From Bacillota bacterium (GTDB lineage Bacteria; Bacillota; Clostridia; Lachnospirales; Lachnospiraceae), in the NCBI GenBank assembly GCA_023409835.1, contig JAEYQV010000033.1, forward strand, positions 1-19,098: a DNA stretch of 19,098 nucleotides. The letters run 5' to 3'. Every line of letters starts with the position of its first letter. The stretch's first letter is position 1. Under the pieces are notes generated by a model. The model ran no database searches. It worked only from the letters and a program-made list of their open reading frames with translations, and had not been told where the DNA came from. The translations under genes were made by a program, and so were the position numbers. This document shows, piece by piece, positions 1 through 7,214 of the stretch.

Positions 1-596
1 GAGGCAGCAGCCAGCTCTGCTTCAAAGGATTCAAGAGCAACGATATTCCCGTTGCGATTTACTTCATTTAATATAGGCATGGAGACTGTATTGTATCCGG
101 TTGGATTTCCGGCAGGATCCGTACCCCTATAAGCAGAACCGTCAATCGTTATCAGTGCATCATAGCCGGTACCGTTATCATCGATATTCCTTCTGACAAA
201 ATAATAGGGCTGGTCCGTTTTTCGAATAAAACGATACTCATAGCTGCTGCCTGAGGGACTGCTAATCTCCGTTCGTATGCAGCTGCGTTCTCCCTCCTGC
301 ACCGGGCGGTATCCCCCGGTCTCATCCGGCTTCACCTCACAGGAAAAGGTGCTCTCCTCCGGATAGTTAAAGGCTCTTGCAATATCCTCCAGCGTGGATG
401 ACTTCATCTCCTCCATCAACGCCTGCGCCAGAATATTCTGCTGCTGTGCCTGCTTCGCCTCCGCATTCACATTTGCCGATACAATAAAATTCTCCAGTAA
501 CGGTACCAGTACAAGGGCAAGTATTACGAGGCTTACAATCAACTCAATCAGGGAAAAGCCGTCATCATTTAAGACCTTATCCGGCTTACTCATCAT
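1..596 (-). CDS. Type IV pilin-like minor pilin (PilV/GspI type), partial
   Basis: This is the 5' part of a minor pilin or pseudopilin gene; the frame is open to the left edge, so the C-terminus is missing. The product begins MMSKPDKVLNDDGFSLIEL and continues with a hydrophobic stretch. This is a class III (prepilin peptidase) signal: a short basic leader, cleavage between Gly and Phe, and Glu at mature position 5. The rest is a polar globular region with one visible Cys pair spaced as in disulfide-bearing minor pilins. The tandem ATG at 596/593 overlaps the pilO stop (586-588), and a GGAAGGGG ribosome site lies just upstream, indicating translational coupling to pilO. Minor pilins of this kind prime pilus assembly at the membrane and sit at the tip or in the shaft. 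The PilV name rests mainly on position after pilO, as in Clostridioides difficile clusters; it could be another minor pilin class. Confidence 0.85.
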   Translation of the reverse strand, partial: MMSKPDKVLNDDGFSLIELIVSLVILALVLVPLLENFIVSANVNAEAKQAQQQNILAQALMEEMKSSTLEDIARAFNYPEESTFSCEVKPDETGGYRPVQEGERSCIRTEISSPSGSSYEYRFIRKTDQPYYFVRRNIDDNGTGYDALITIDGSAYRGTDPAGNPTGYNTVSMPILNEVNRNGNIVALESFEAELAAA

Positions 597-1386
597 ATAC
601 TGCCCCTTCCGTCGGTATTTCAAAGGCTCCGAAGATATTATCCGTTCCAAGTTGAACTCCGTTTATGACAGGTTCCTCCGGAACTCTTCCTCCTCCGCTC
701 ACCGCGTACAGTTCAATTGTCATTATTCCGGTCAGATTGCCGGTGGTATTATCAAAGGAAGCGGTCAGATTCATAATATTCATCCGCTCTTTATAATCAT
801 TGATGTAACGGATGCTTTTCTTCAGTCCCCCATAGGTAGTCTGGTAGGCGATCGTAACAGCCGTTTTATAACCGGTAAGAGCGGCTGCTTCTGACTGTTC
901 GGTTGCCGACAGACCTATTGTATCGGCTTCTGCTGTTGTAATATCGTTTCCTGCTGCTGCCGAATCATTTCCTGCTATTGCCGTATCGGATCCGTTCACA
1001 GCCGTACCCGCCATATTGGTTTCCGAATAGAAAATGATCGAGTCATCATAGGAAATCGTCGATATCTTTAGGCCGGAATAATGTGCAAGCTCACTGATAA
1101 ACAAGGTGCTCTTCTCCTGCAGCAGGCTGCTGGGAAACTCCCTCAGCAGGGAATCAACCTTTGCTGTCATATTTGCCGTATCGTTCAGAATATTTTTTCT
1201 GTTTGCTTCCTTAGTTTCCAGCTCATTCATCTGAATCTTAAGATTCGTGTTCTCCATCTTAAGGCTTCCGGCCTTCTTATGATAATTTTGATATCCCAGC
1301 TGATAGGAGCCGACAAAAATAATTAAGGTTATGAACACCAAAAGAAGCTTAATCTCATGATCCGATATTTTCTTTAGTAATTCCAT
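586..1386 (-). CDS. pilO: Type IV pilus alignment-subcomplex protein PilO
   Basis: The 266-residue product begins MELLKKISDHEIKLLLVF. It has a short cytoplasmic tail, one membrane helix (about residues 12-30), a coiled-coil stretch (about 38-80) and a PilO-like periphery including FPSSLLQEKSTLFISELAHY (about 84-103). PilO pairs with PilN outside the membrane and couples the cytoplasmic motor to the growing pilus. The start at 1386 has AGGAGG six bases upstream; an upstream in-frame codon at 1434 lacks such a site. The start lies 32 bases inside the end of pilMN, so the genes are translationally coupled. An unusual Ala/Gly/Asn/Asp-rich low-complexity insertion occupies residues 126-168. Sequence conservation in this family is low, so the call leans on topology, gene order and the family-like stretch after the coiled coil. 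Confidence 0.8.
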   Translation of the reverse strand: MELLKKISDHEIKLLLVFITLIIFVGSYQLGYQNYHKKAGSLKMENTNLKIQMNELETKEANRKNILNDTANMTAKVDSLLREFPSSLLQEKSTLFISELAHYSGLKISTISYDDSIIFYSETNMAGTAVNGSDTAIAGNDSAAAGNDITTAEADTIGLSATEQSEAAALTGYKTAVTIAYQTTYGGLKKSIRYINDYKERMNIMNLTASFDNTTGNLTGIMTIELYAVSGGGRVPEEPVINGVQLGTDNIFGAFEIPTEGAVYDE

Positions 1387-2899
1387 GCCTATCCTCCTGA
1401 AGCAGCATTGTACTATAAGTACAGTTAATGACAAAGTAAACGGTTATGATACCATTCTCATCCTCGGAGAAGGTAATCGCATCGGTATTGACCTGGGACA
1501 GCAGTGGTATCGTCTTTAGCTGCTGTAGCGTCTTAGCCGCCGTAATCTCTGAGTTCCCGCGGAAGCTCATGGTAATACCGTTTGAGGAAGCATTCATGGT
1601 CTGAACTACAGCCTCCTTCGGAAGCTTCTGCTCCATCTGTTCCAATATCAGCAGAAGGTTCTCATTCGGACTGCCGGTCATTGAATAGATTGAAACGACT
1701 TTATTAAGCTCAGCTTCCGCTTGATTATACTCTTCATAAATCTGATTTATTGATGACAGATTGATCATCCCCTGAAGCAGGGATTTATGCTTTTGTCCTT
1801 CGGTTCGATAGGAAAAGTAAGAGGTACCAACCAGCAGAAAACTGATTAGCATACTAGCTGCTAAGGTGAAGACAATATTCTGTATATTGTTATGCTTCCG
1901 ATTCCTGGCCTGACAATCCTTAGGAAGGAAGCCGATCGGCTTCACAGCAGCTCCGATACAGGCAATATAACCTGCCCTCTCATCCTCCTGAATTAGCAAT
2001 CCTTTATGGAACATTGCCTGCTGCACCGGGTCTATGCGGACCACCTCTACCCCCAGCTCACTCTGGAGCAGCTCCTTAAGAATTGGCAGGCCTCCGGCTT
2101 CTCCGGTAATTGCAATGCTATGTAGCCTTTTCTCCTCATTCCTGGCATAGTAATCCAGAATACGTACTACACTACTGACCAGATACTGCAGAGAGGCCGC
2201 TACCTCCTCCTTCATAGCCATACTGTCCTTGTGCTTTATGGAGGTAGTTTCCTGCTCCGGAAGATTCCTTAGCCCAAAGGCAATCGTCTTTGGTAGGCTA
2301 AGTATTCCGTTATCCAGAATATTTAGAAAGGTCATCTGCTCACTGATGTGAAGTATAAGCTGCGTTCCCGTGCCATAGTGCTTTGCCAGCTGGTTGGTGC
2401 TGTTTCCGATATAGTCCATAGCTGCTATTTCGGACCCCAGATGATCGGCCATATCATAATAGCTCCTGATCATTGCTTCCGGAGCGGCCAGGATGAATAG
2501 ACGGAGCCTCTTCTCCTTCTCCACCGTAATTTTTTCAAGGATGGAATAGCTGATGATAAAGCCCTTCATATCCACCGGAAAGTATTCCGATGCATTTGCT
2601 TTCACAATCTCCTTAACCTGCTGAGCTTTCACATAAGGAATACTGACCTCCCTGTTTGCAATCTTTGTGGATGCAACCGTAAAGATCAGTCTGCTGCTCT
2701 TGATCCCGGCTTCCTTCATCTTCTCCTGCAAAGCTGCGCTAAGGATATCGATATCGCAGATGTATCCATCCTCGTATGCATTCCTTGGAGTATCAAAGGT
2801 AATGCAGCGATAGATGTGTGGTATCTTCCTTCCGTAATTCACTTCACAGATTCTTGTTCTCTGCATTCCTATCTCTATACTGGTAACTCTGCCTAACAT
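1355..2899 (-). CDS. pilMN: PilM-PilN fusion protein of the type IV pilus
   Basis: The 514-residue product joins two proteins that are separate in most proteobacteria. Residues 1-320 form an actin-like PilM ATPase fold, starting with TSIEIGMQRTRICEV (phosphate-1-like strand) and containing SIAITGEAGGLPILKELL (about 261-278). A membrane helix follows (about 340-360), then a PilN-like coiled coil and ferredoxin-like periphery (about 363-495). The junction reads IGFLPKDCQARNRK, resembling the INLLP peptide at the N-terminus of free PilN that docks into PilM. PilM acts on the cytoplasmic face with PilB/PilC, and PilN pairs with PilO outside. The start at 2899 has AGGAGG six bases upstream; the longer in-frame reading to 2965 has no comparable site. 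The PilMN fusion is known from C. difficile T4P clusters, so it is an established Clostridia arrangement. Confidence 0.88.
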   Translation of the reverse strand: MLGRVTSIEIGMQRTRICEVNYGRKIPHIYRCITFDTPRNAYEDGYICDIDILSAALQEKMKEAGIKSSRLIFTVASTKIANREVSIPYVKAQQVKEIVKANASEYFPVDMKGFIISYSILEKITVEKEKRLRLFILAAPEAMIRSYYDMADHLGSEIAAMDYIGNSTNQLAKHYGTGTQLILHISEQMTFLNILDNGILSLPKTIAFGLRNLPEQETTSIKHKDSMAMKEEVAASLQYLVSSVVRILDYYARNEEKRLHSIAITGEAGGLPILKELLQSELGVEVVRIDPVQQAMFHKGLLIQEDERAGYIACIGAAVKPIGFLPKDCQARNRKHNNIQNIVFTLAASMLISFLLVGTSYFSYRTEGQKHKSLLQGMINLSSINQIYEEYNQAEAELNKVVSIYSMTGSPNENLLLILEQMEQKLPKEAVVQTMNASSNGITMSFRGNSEITAAKTLQQLKTIPLLSQVNTDAITFSEDENGIITVYFVINCTYSTMLLQEDRHGITKENIGS

Positions 2900-2972
2900 C
2901 CTATTCCTCCTGATTGTACCTGAACGATATTGATGATTCCCGGCTCCACCTAAGTCTATTGTCAATGGAATG

Positions 2973-2998
2973 AAAATTGCAGCTGCCCGCAGGACAGC
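2973..2998 (-). terminator. Hairpin after pilA, possible leaky terminator or attenuator
   Basis: On the minus strand a GC-rich stem (GCTGTCC, loop TGC, GGGCAGC; 2998-2982) is followed by TGCAATTTTC. The stem is strong, with one G-U pair, but the T-tract is short. It lies 43 bases past the pilA stop and 83 bases before the pilMN start, so it could partly end transcription or protect the pilA 3' end. That would let the major pilin be made in excess of the assembly proteins. The function is inferred. Confidence 0.5.
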
Positions 2999-3040
2999 GC
3001 CTGCTGATGTGGGGTGCTCGAATCATGAATCCCAATCCTA

Positions 3041-3511
3041 TTAATTCATAAAGCTGCTTCCTACCTGGGGATAGAGCTGATCGGTTTCTGCCAATGCTAC
3101 ACTTGTAGGCGCAGTCGTTGTAACTGCATAGATCTTAAAGCTCTTGTCAGAATTCACTATGATATAAAAATCCTTGTAGCTTCCTGACTTGTATTTTGGC
3201 TTAGGGTTGTCCACACCGGCACCGATGATATTCTTCACAGCCTTCATGAATTTATTGGTGGCAGTTGTCGTACATTCTGACAGATAGCAGGAGGTTGAAT
3301 CCGTATAGGCTTCATCATTCGCAAGTGCGGCATTGACTGCCGTTGCAATTGTCTGGGCAGACTCCACGTCCCTGCCCTTACGGGACTGATCGATGTATTG
3401 AATCAGCTGAGGTGCCAGTGCTCCGGCCAGGATTGCCATAATTGCGATTACAATAATCAGCTCAACCAATGAGAAACCCTTATTGTTACTAACTTTTTCT
3501 TTACTGTACAT
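3041..3511 (-). CDS. pilA: Type IV major pilin PilA
   Basis: The 156-residue prepilin carries a textbook class III signal: leader MYSKEKVSNNKG, then FSLVELIIVIAIMAILAGA. Prepilin peptidase would cut between Gly12 and Phe13, leaving 144 residues with Glu at mature position 5 and a hydrophobic assembly helix. The globular part contains two Cys (about residues 84 and 88) and ends in a small beta-rich domain. The start at 3511 has AAAGGAG eight bases upstream. It sits between pilC and pilMN, with a long AT-rich leader on one side and a hairpin on the other, which suits the most abundant protein of the system. Major rather than minor pilin status is inferred from the perfect signal and position. 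Confidence 0.93.
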   Translation of the reverse strand: MYSKEKVSNNKGFSLVELIIVIAIMAILAGALAPQLIQYIDQSRKGRDVESAQTIATAVNAALANDEAYTDSTSCYLSECTTTATNKFMKAVKNIIGAGVDNPKPKYKSGSYKDFYIIVNSDKSFKIYAVTTTAPTSVALAETDQLYPQVGSSFMN

Positions 3512-3599
3512 ACTTATTTCTCCTTTATGTGTTTTATTTTTTTAATAACCATTCCTGCTGATTATTGCAGAACAGTTACATTTTCAAGATGTTTCGTTA

Positions 3600-3740
3600 C
3601 ATGAGATTTCTTATTGCATGACCTATTACTTTCAATGCCTTATTACATACAGCTTTATTGCTCGTTTCTTTTGCTGCAATATATTATTGCAGGCAATGTA
3701 TTATTAAATGAGATTTCCTATTGTAGGCAATGTATTGCAT
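3600..3740 (-). repeat. Degenerate direct repeats in the pilA leader
   Basis: The 284-base gap between pilC and pilA contains diverged repeats. A block reading TATTGYAGGCAATGTATT on the plus strand occurs at 3685-3702 and 3719-3736 (17 of 18 identical). ATGAGATTTCYTATTG occurs at 3601-3616 and 3708-3723. Short GCAATA/TATTGC words recur through the rest of the gap. No gene, no clear terminator and no recognisable c-di-GMP riboswitch core was seen. The tract is most likely an untranslated leader of pilA or a protein-binding region; its role is unknown. Confidence 0.6.
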
Positions 3741-3795
3741 GCAATGCCATATGGCAGGAAAGTTCCTATTACAGGATATTTCCTAATGCTTGAGA

Positions 3796-5016
3796 TTACA
3801 TACCGCCGCTGCCGAGGGATTTGTACATCGTAAGCATCGGCTGCATGATAGCCATGATCAGGATTCCGACAAATAGGGCCAGGAGTACTATGATCATTGG
3901 TTCCATCGCTGCCATCAGCGCATCGGTTGCCGCTTTGACCTCCTCATCATAATAATCTGCCAGCTTATTCAACAGCCGATCCAGATTACCCGTTTCCTCT
4001 CCGATCCTGGTCATATCGCACACCATAGCAGGAAATACTCCGGAGCTTGTAATCGGGATGGACAGGGGCAGACCCTTGGCTACCTCCTCCTTCGCTCCCA
4101 GTAATACCTGCTTTATCACCATGTTATCCATCGTTCTCGCTGTGATATCCAGGGCATCCATCATAGGTATACCCGTTGACAGCAGGGTACTTAGGGTTCT
4201 TGAGAATCTGGAGGAGGCACTTTTCACTGTCAGCTTTCCGAATAATGGAAGCTTAAGGCCGAGTCTTCCGAAGAACAGCTTTCCATCCGGAGTGTTTTTA
4301 TAAATTCGGAGTGCCAGAATAACCAGACCCAGAACTCCAAGAATCATATACCAGCCCTTTATGAAGAAATTGCTGATGCCGATTACCAGTCTGGTCATCA
4401 GCGGCATCCCGATATTCATGCTGTCAAACATACCGACAAAGTTAGGGATAACCACCAGCATCATGATAAATATGACAACTACGGATACTATCGCTATTAC
4501 AGCAGGGTAAATCATAGCCTTTTTAACCTGACTTTTCATTCCCGCTTCTTTTTCAAAATGAACGGCCATCCGCTCAAAGGAAATCTCCAGGTTACCGGAG
4601 GCTTCTCCGGCTTCCACCATATTTACCAGGATGGAAGGAAATATCTTCGGATAATTTCCTAAGGCCCCCGCCAAGGTTTCACCCTTCTCCACCGAGGTCT
4701 TGACATCCCTGATCGCCTTGGATAACACCTTATTTTCTGACTGCTTTGAAAGCATCTCCAAGGCATTCACTATGGTTACACTGGCAGACAATATGCTTCC
4801 GAACTGACGGCAGAAAACACTGAGTTCTCTGGGCTTTACGGGTTTTCCAAAGGAAAAATTCAGATCCTTGTTCATAATTCCCTGGGGTACCACTGAAATT
4901 GGTATGCTTCCCTCGGATCTCAGTACAGATAGCACATCCTCCTCACTGGCTGCCTCCATTGTTCCCTTTATTCTCTTTCCATTCTTATTAATTAGTACAT
5001 AACAATAATCCTCCAA
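3796..5016 (-). CDS. pilC: Type IV pilus inner-membrane platform protein PilC
   Basis: The 406-residue product has the usual PilC/GspF length and layout: an N-terminal region (YCYVLINKNGKRIKGTMEA), then two T2SSF repeats (about residues 64-188 and 268-390). The GETSGNL-like signatures are visible as VEAGEASGNLE and RIGEETGNLDRLL. Membrane helices lie near 168-190, 216-237 and 371-392. PilC is the membrane platform turned by PilB to add pilins. The preferred start is TTG at 5016: it has AGGAGG six bases upstream and gives a family-typical N-terminus. ATG codons at 5034 and 5067 are in frame but lack ribosome sites, and the ATG at 5034 lies only four bases before the AGGAGG. It follows pilB by 123 bases and belongs to the same operon. 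Confidence 0.93.
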   Translation of the reverse strand: MEDYCYVLINKNGKRIKGTMEAASEEDVLSVLRSEGSIPISVVPQGIMNKDLNFSFGKPVKPRELSVFCRQFGSILSASVTIVNALEMLSKQSENKVLSKAIRDVKTSVEKGETLAGALGNYPKIFPSILVNMVEAGEASGNLEISFERMAVHFEKEAGMKSQVKKAMIYPAVIAIVSVVVIFIMMLVVIPNFVGMFDSMNIGMPLMTRLVIGISNFFIKGWYMILGVLGLVILALRIYKNTPDGKLFFGRLGLKLPLFGKLTVKSASSRFSRTLSTLLSTGIPMMDALDITARTMDNMVIKQVLLGAKEEVAKGLPLSIPITSSGVFPAMVCDMTRIGEETGNLDRLLNKLADYYDEEVKAATDALMAAMEPMIIVLLALFVGILIMAIMQPMLTMYKSLGSGGM

Positions 5017-5139
5017 GCCGAACCTCCTCACCATAATCTGCTTTGTAGCAAATCCATATATATACATAAGAATCAGTTATAGAAATCCTTCAATGCCGCT
5101 CTCCTATGATAGATGACAGCTCATAATTAATATAAGGTT

Positions 5140-6852
5140 TTATAGCAACACATTGTCCTCCATGGATATTTTCTTCATTTCCGAGATCGAAGTTATTCCC
5201 TCCAGAACATACTTAACTGCATTCATTTTCAGAGTATTCATACCTTCCCGGATTGCCAGCTCATGCAGTTGCCCGGAATTTCCCCTACGGCTGATCAACT
5301 CCCGAATAGCTGCTGTAATCGGCATAATCTCATAGACACCGGTACGTCCGAAATAGCCCGTACCATTACACATCGGACAGCCTCCCGGTTCATAGAGCAC
5401 TTGTTCGACGGACGGATCTAATCCCAGCAGTTCCTTCTCCAGGGGGTCTGCCATTCTTTCCTTCCGACAACAGGTACAAAGCTTACGGATCAAACGTTGG
5501 GCAATAACCCCGATTACGGAATCAGCGAGCAGATACGGCTCGATTCCCATATCCTCCATTCTCGTGATGGAGCTGGCAGCGCTGTTGGTGTGCAGGGTGC
5601 TGACTACCAGATGTCCGGTGATGGAAGCTCTGACTGCTATCTCAGCTGTCTCACTGTCTCTGATCTCACCGATCATAATGATATTCGGGTCCTGCCGCAG
5701 GATGGAACGAAGGGCCACCGCAAAGGTCAGCTTTGCTTTCGTATTGACCTGCACCTGGTTGATCCCTTCAATGGTAGACTCTACAGGGTCCTCAACGGTT
5801 ATAATATTAACATCACTTTGGTTTAATTCACTCAATACCGTATACAATGTAGTGGATTTTCCGCTGCCGGTCGGTCCGGTAACCAGGACAATCCCATGGG
5901 GTTTTTCAAGAATAGCATCGAACTTCCTTAATTCTATCTCCGAAAAGCCCAAATCCTTTTTTGTTCTTACCATGCCTCGCATGGAGGTTAGTCGCATCAC
6001 CACCTTCTCGCCGAACATGGTCGGTAGAATGGAAACGCGTATATCGTATTCCATCCGGTCTACGACCATCGTAATGCGTCCATCCTGAGGATTTCTCTTC
6101 TCTGAGATGTCCAGCCCGCTGATGATTTTAATTCTGGTTACAATGGCCGGAAGCAAATGCAGCTCATAGCGAAGGATCTCATACAAAGCCCCATCGATTC
6201 GGTAACGAATCCGGATTTGCTTCTCCATTGGTTCGATATGAATGTCACTGGCTCTCTGCCTGACAGCCTGTTCTATCGTTGTCTTCACCAGCAACACAAT
6301 CGGAGACTGATTGATCTCATCAATTAACTGGAGCTGTTCCTCCTTCTCCCTGGATTGCTTTTCCTTCTCCTGACTGTACCTCTCGGCTACTGCAATCGCT
6401 TCTGCATTGCCGTAATAACGGTCAATCAAAGCCGAGATCTCTCTTGGTATTGCAATAACAGGCTCCAGCTTATATCCTGTCACGATAGCCAGGTCATCAA
6501 TCGCATTCAAATCCATAGGATCAGCCATGGCAACCCGGAGCGTGTCCGGATCCTTTCTACTGAACTCAAAGGGAATCAGCATATGCTTACGAAGAAGCTG
6601 TTCATTCACCAGACCGATGATCTTAGGTTCGATATAATAGCCGGCCAGCATGACATATTCCAGCCCCAGCTGCTGCCTCAGGGCTTTTGCTATGGATAGC
6701 TCATCTGTAAAGCGTAAATCTACCAGAAGCTCTCCCAATCTCTGGTGACGTATTTTCTGCTTCCTAAGAGCTATATCCAGCTGCTCCTCCGTTATGATTC
6801 CCTGCTCCACCAGAATGTTGCCAAGCTTCTTTTTCGTCTTTCGTAAATCCAT
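5140..6852 (-). CDS. pilB: Type IV pilus assembly ATPase PilB, with MshEN N-terminus
   Basis: This 570-residue motor ATPase powers pilin polymerisation. Residues 9-145 form a GspE/MshEN N-domain with two successive motifs, KLGNILVEQGIITEEQLDIA and RLGELLVDLRFTDELSIAKA, close to the pattern that binds c-di-GMP in MshE. The secretion-ATPase core shows Walker A GPTGSGKST (326-334), an Asp-box region (VEDPVE, 353-358), Walker B IIMIGEIRD (391-399) and His box HLVVSTLHT (414-422). A zinc-type Cys cluster follows (C459, C461/462, C492, C495). It resembles an assembly rather than a retraction ATPase because PilT lacks the N-domain and the Cys cluster. The ATG at 6852 has GGGGAAG upstream; an in-frame GTG at 6894 has no site. 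It is first in the operon, about 130 bases downstream of a strong promoter. c-di-GMP binding is inferred. Confidence 0.96.
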   Translation of the reverse strand: MDLRKTKKKLGNILVEQGIITEEQLDIALRKQKIRHQRLGELLVDLRFTDELSIAKALRQQLGLEYVMLAGYYIEPKIIGLVNEQLLRKHMLIPFEFSRKDPDTLRVAMADPMDLNAIDDLAIVTGYKLEPVIAIPREISALIDRYYGNAEAIAVAERYSQEKEKQSREKEEQLQLIDEINQSPIVLLVKTTIEQAVRQRASDIHIEPMEKQIRIRYRIDGALYEILRYELHLLPAIVTRIKIISGLDISEKRNPQDGRITMVVDRMEYDIRVSILPTMFGEKVVMRLTSMRGMVRTKKDLGFSEIELRKFDAILEKPHGIVLVTGPTGSGKSTTLYTVLSELNQSDVNIITVEDPVESTIEGINQVQVNTKAKLTFAVALRSILRQDPNIIMIGEIRDSETAEIAVRASITGHLVVSTLHTNSAASSITRMEDMGIEPYLLADSVIGVIAQRLIRKLCTCCRKERMADPLEKELLGLDPSVEQVLYEPGGCPMCNGTGYFGRTGVYEIMPITAAIRELISRRGNSGQLHELAIREGMNTLKMNAVKYVLEGITSISEMKKISMEDNVLL

Positions 6853-6990
6853 ATCGCTTCCCCGTTCAATCTGAAGTAAATAATGAAAAAGCACTGAAAT
6901 CCCTACAATATTTCATATAAAGCAGGTATCTTCCATATTCCCCTAGCATACATTTCTATATCGTGTATTTTTACATATTTTGTAATATTT

Positions 6991-7018
6991 ATTATACATG
7001 TTTTACATTATTTGTCAA
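6991..7018 (-). promoter_or_regulatory. Sigma-A promoter of the pil operon
   Basis: The minus strand shows TTGACA (7018-7013), a 16-base spacer and TATAAT (6996-6991), both perfect hexamers. Transcription would begin near 6984, leaving a leader of about 130 bases before pilB. No riboswitch could be recognised in that leader. The rest of the gap between pilB and the divergent gene (6853-7214) holds the 11-base repeats and sigma-D-like promoter listed separately. Confidence 0.82.
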
Positions 7019-7062
7019 TCTTGTTTTGTAATTATTTGGTAATTTGTCTATTGTTGATGTTT

Positions 7063-7095
7063 ACTGGTTGCGTACTGGTTGCGTAATGGTTGCGT
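7063..7095. repeat. Three tandem 11-base repeats in the divergent promoter region
   Basis: The unit ACTGGTTGCGT is present twice exactly and once as AATGGTTGCGT, head to tail without gaps. An 11-base period places all copies on nearly the same DNA face. The array is 45 bases upstream of the pilB -35 element and 37 bases upstream of the sigma-D-like -35 element of the divergent gene, so it is well placed to bind an activator or repressor of either. No regulator gene in the window is an obvious partner. Confidence 0.7.
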
Positions 7096-7131
7096 ATCAC
7101 CTCTGGCTATCAATAATTCCGTTCTGCTTTG

Positions 7132-7159
7132 TAAATTAAATGACCTCTTCTGTCGATAT
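7132..7159 (+). promoter_or_regulatory. Sigma-D (FliA-type) promoter candidate
   Basis: TAAA (7132-7135), a 16-base spacer and GTCGATAT (7152-7159) match the Bacillus sigma-D consensus TAAA-N14-16-GCCGATAT at all but one position. Initiation would fall near 7167, between the unsupported ATG at 7140 and the supported start at 7215. This agrees with the start chosen for the gene and suggests it belongs to the motility regulon. Confidence 0.55.
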
Positions 7160-7214
7160 AAGCAATGAAGCATATTGTTTTAAAGAACAGGCGTTACAAA
7201 GAGAGGGTTATCGG

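Noticed and set aside
394..894. Plus-strand open frame opposite pilV/pilO
   Set aside because: It is Cys/Ser-rich with no family features, and lies antisense to a clear pilin signal peptide and PilO.
3512..3795. c-di-GMP riboswitch upstream of pilA
   Set aside because: I looked for the type I and type II core motifs by eye and found none on the minus strand.
7140..7214. Upstream ATG extension of the FliK-like gene
   Set aside because: No ribosome site precedes 7140 and the likely sigma-D -10 element lies within this stretch, so transcription would start inside it.
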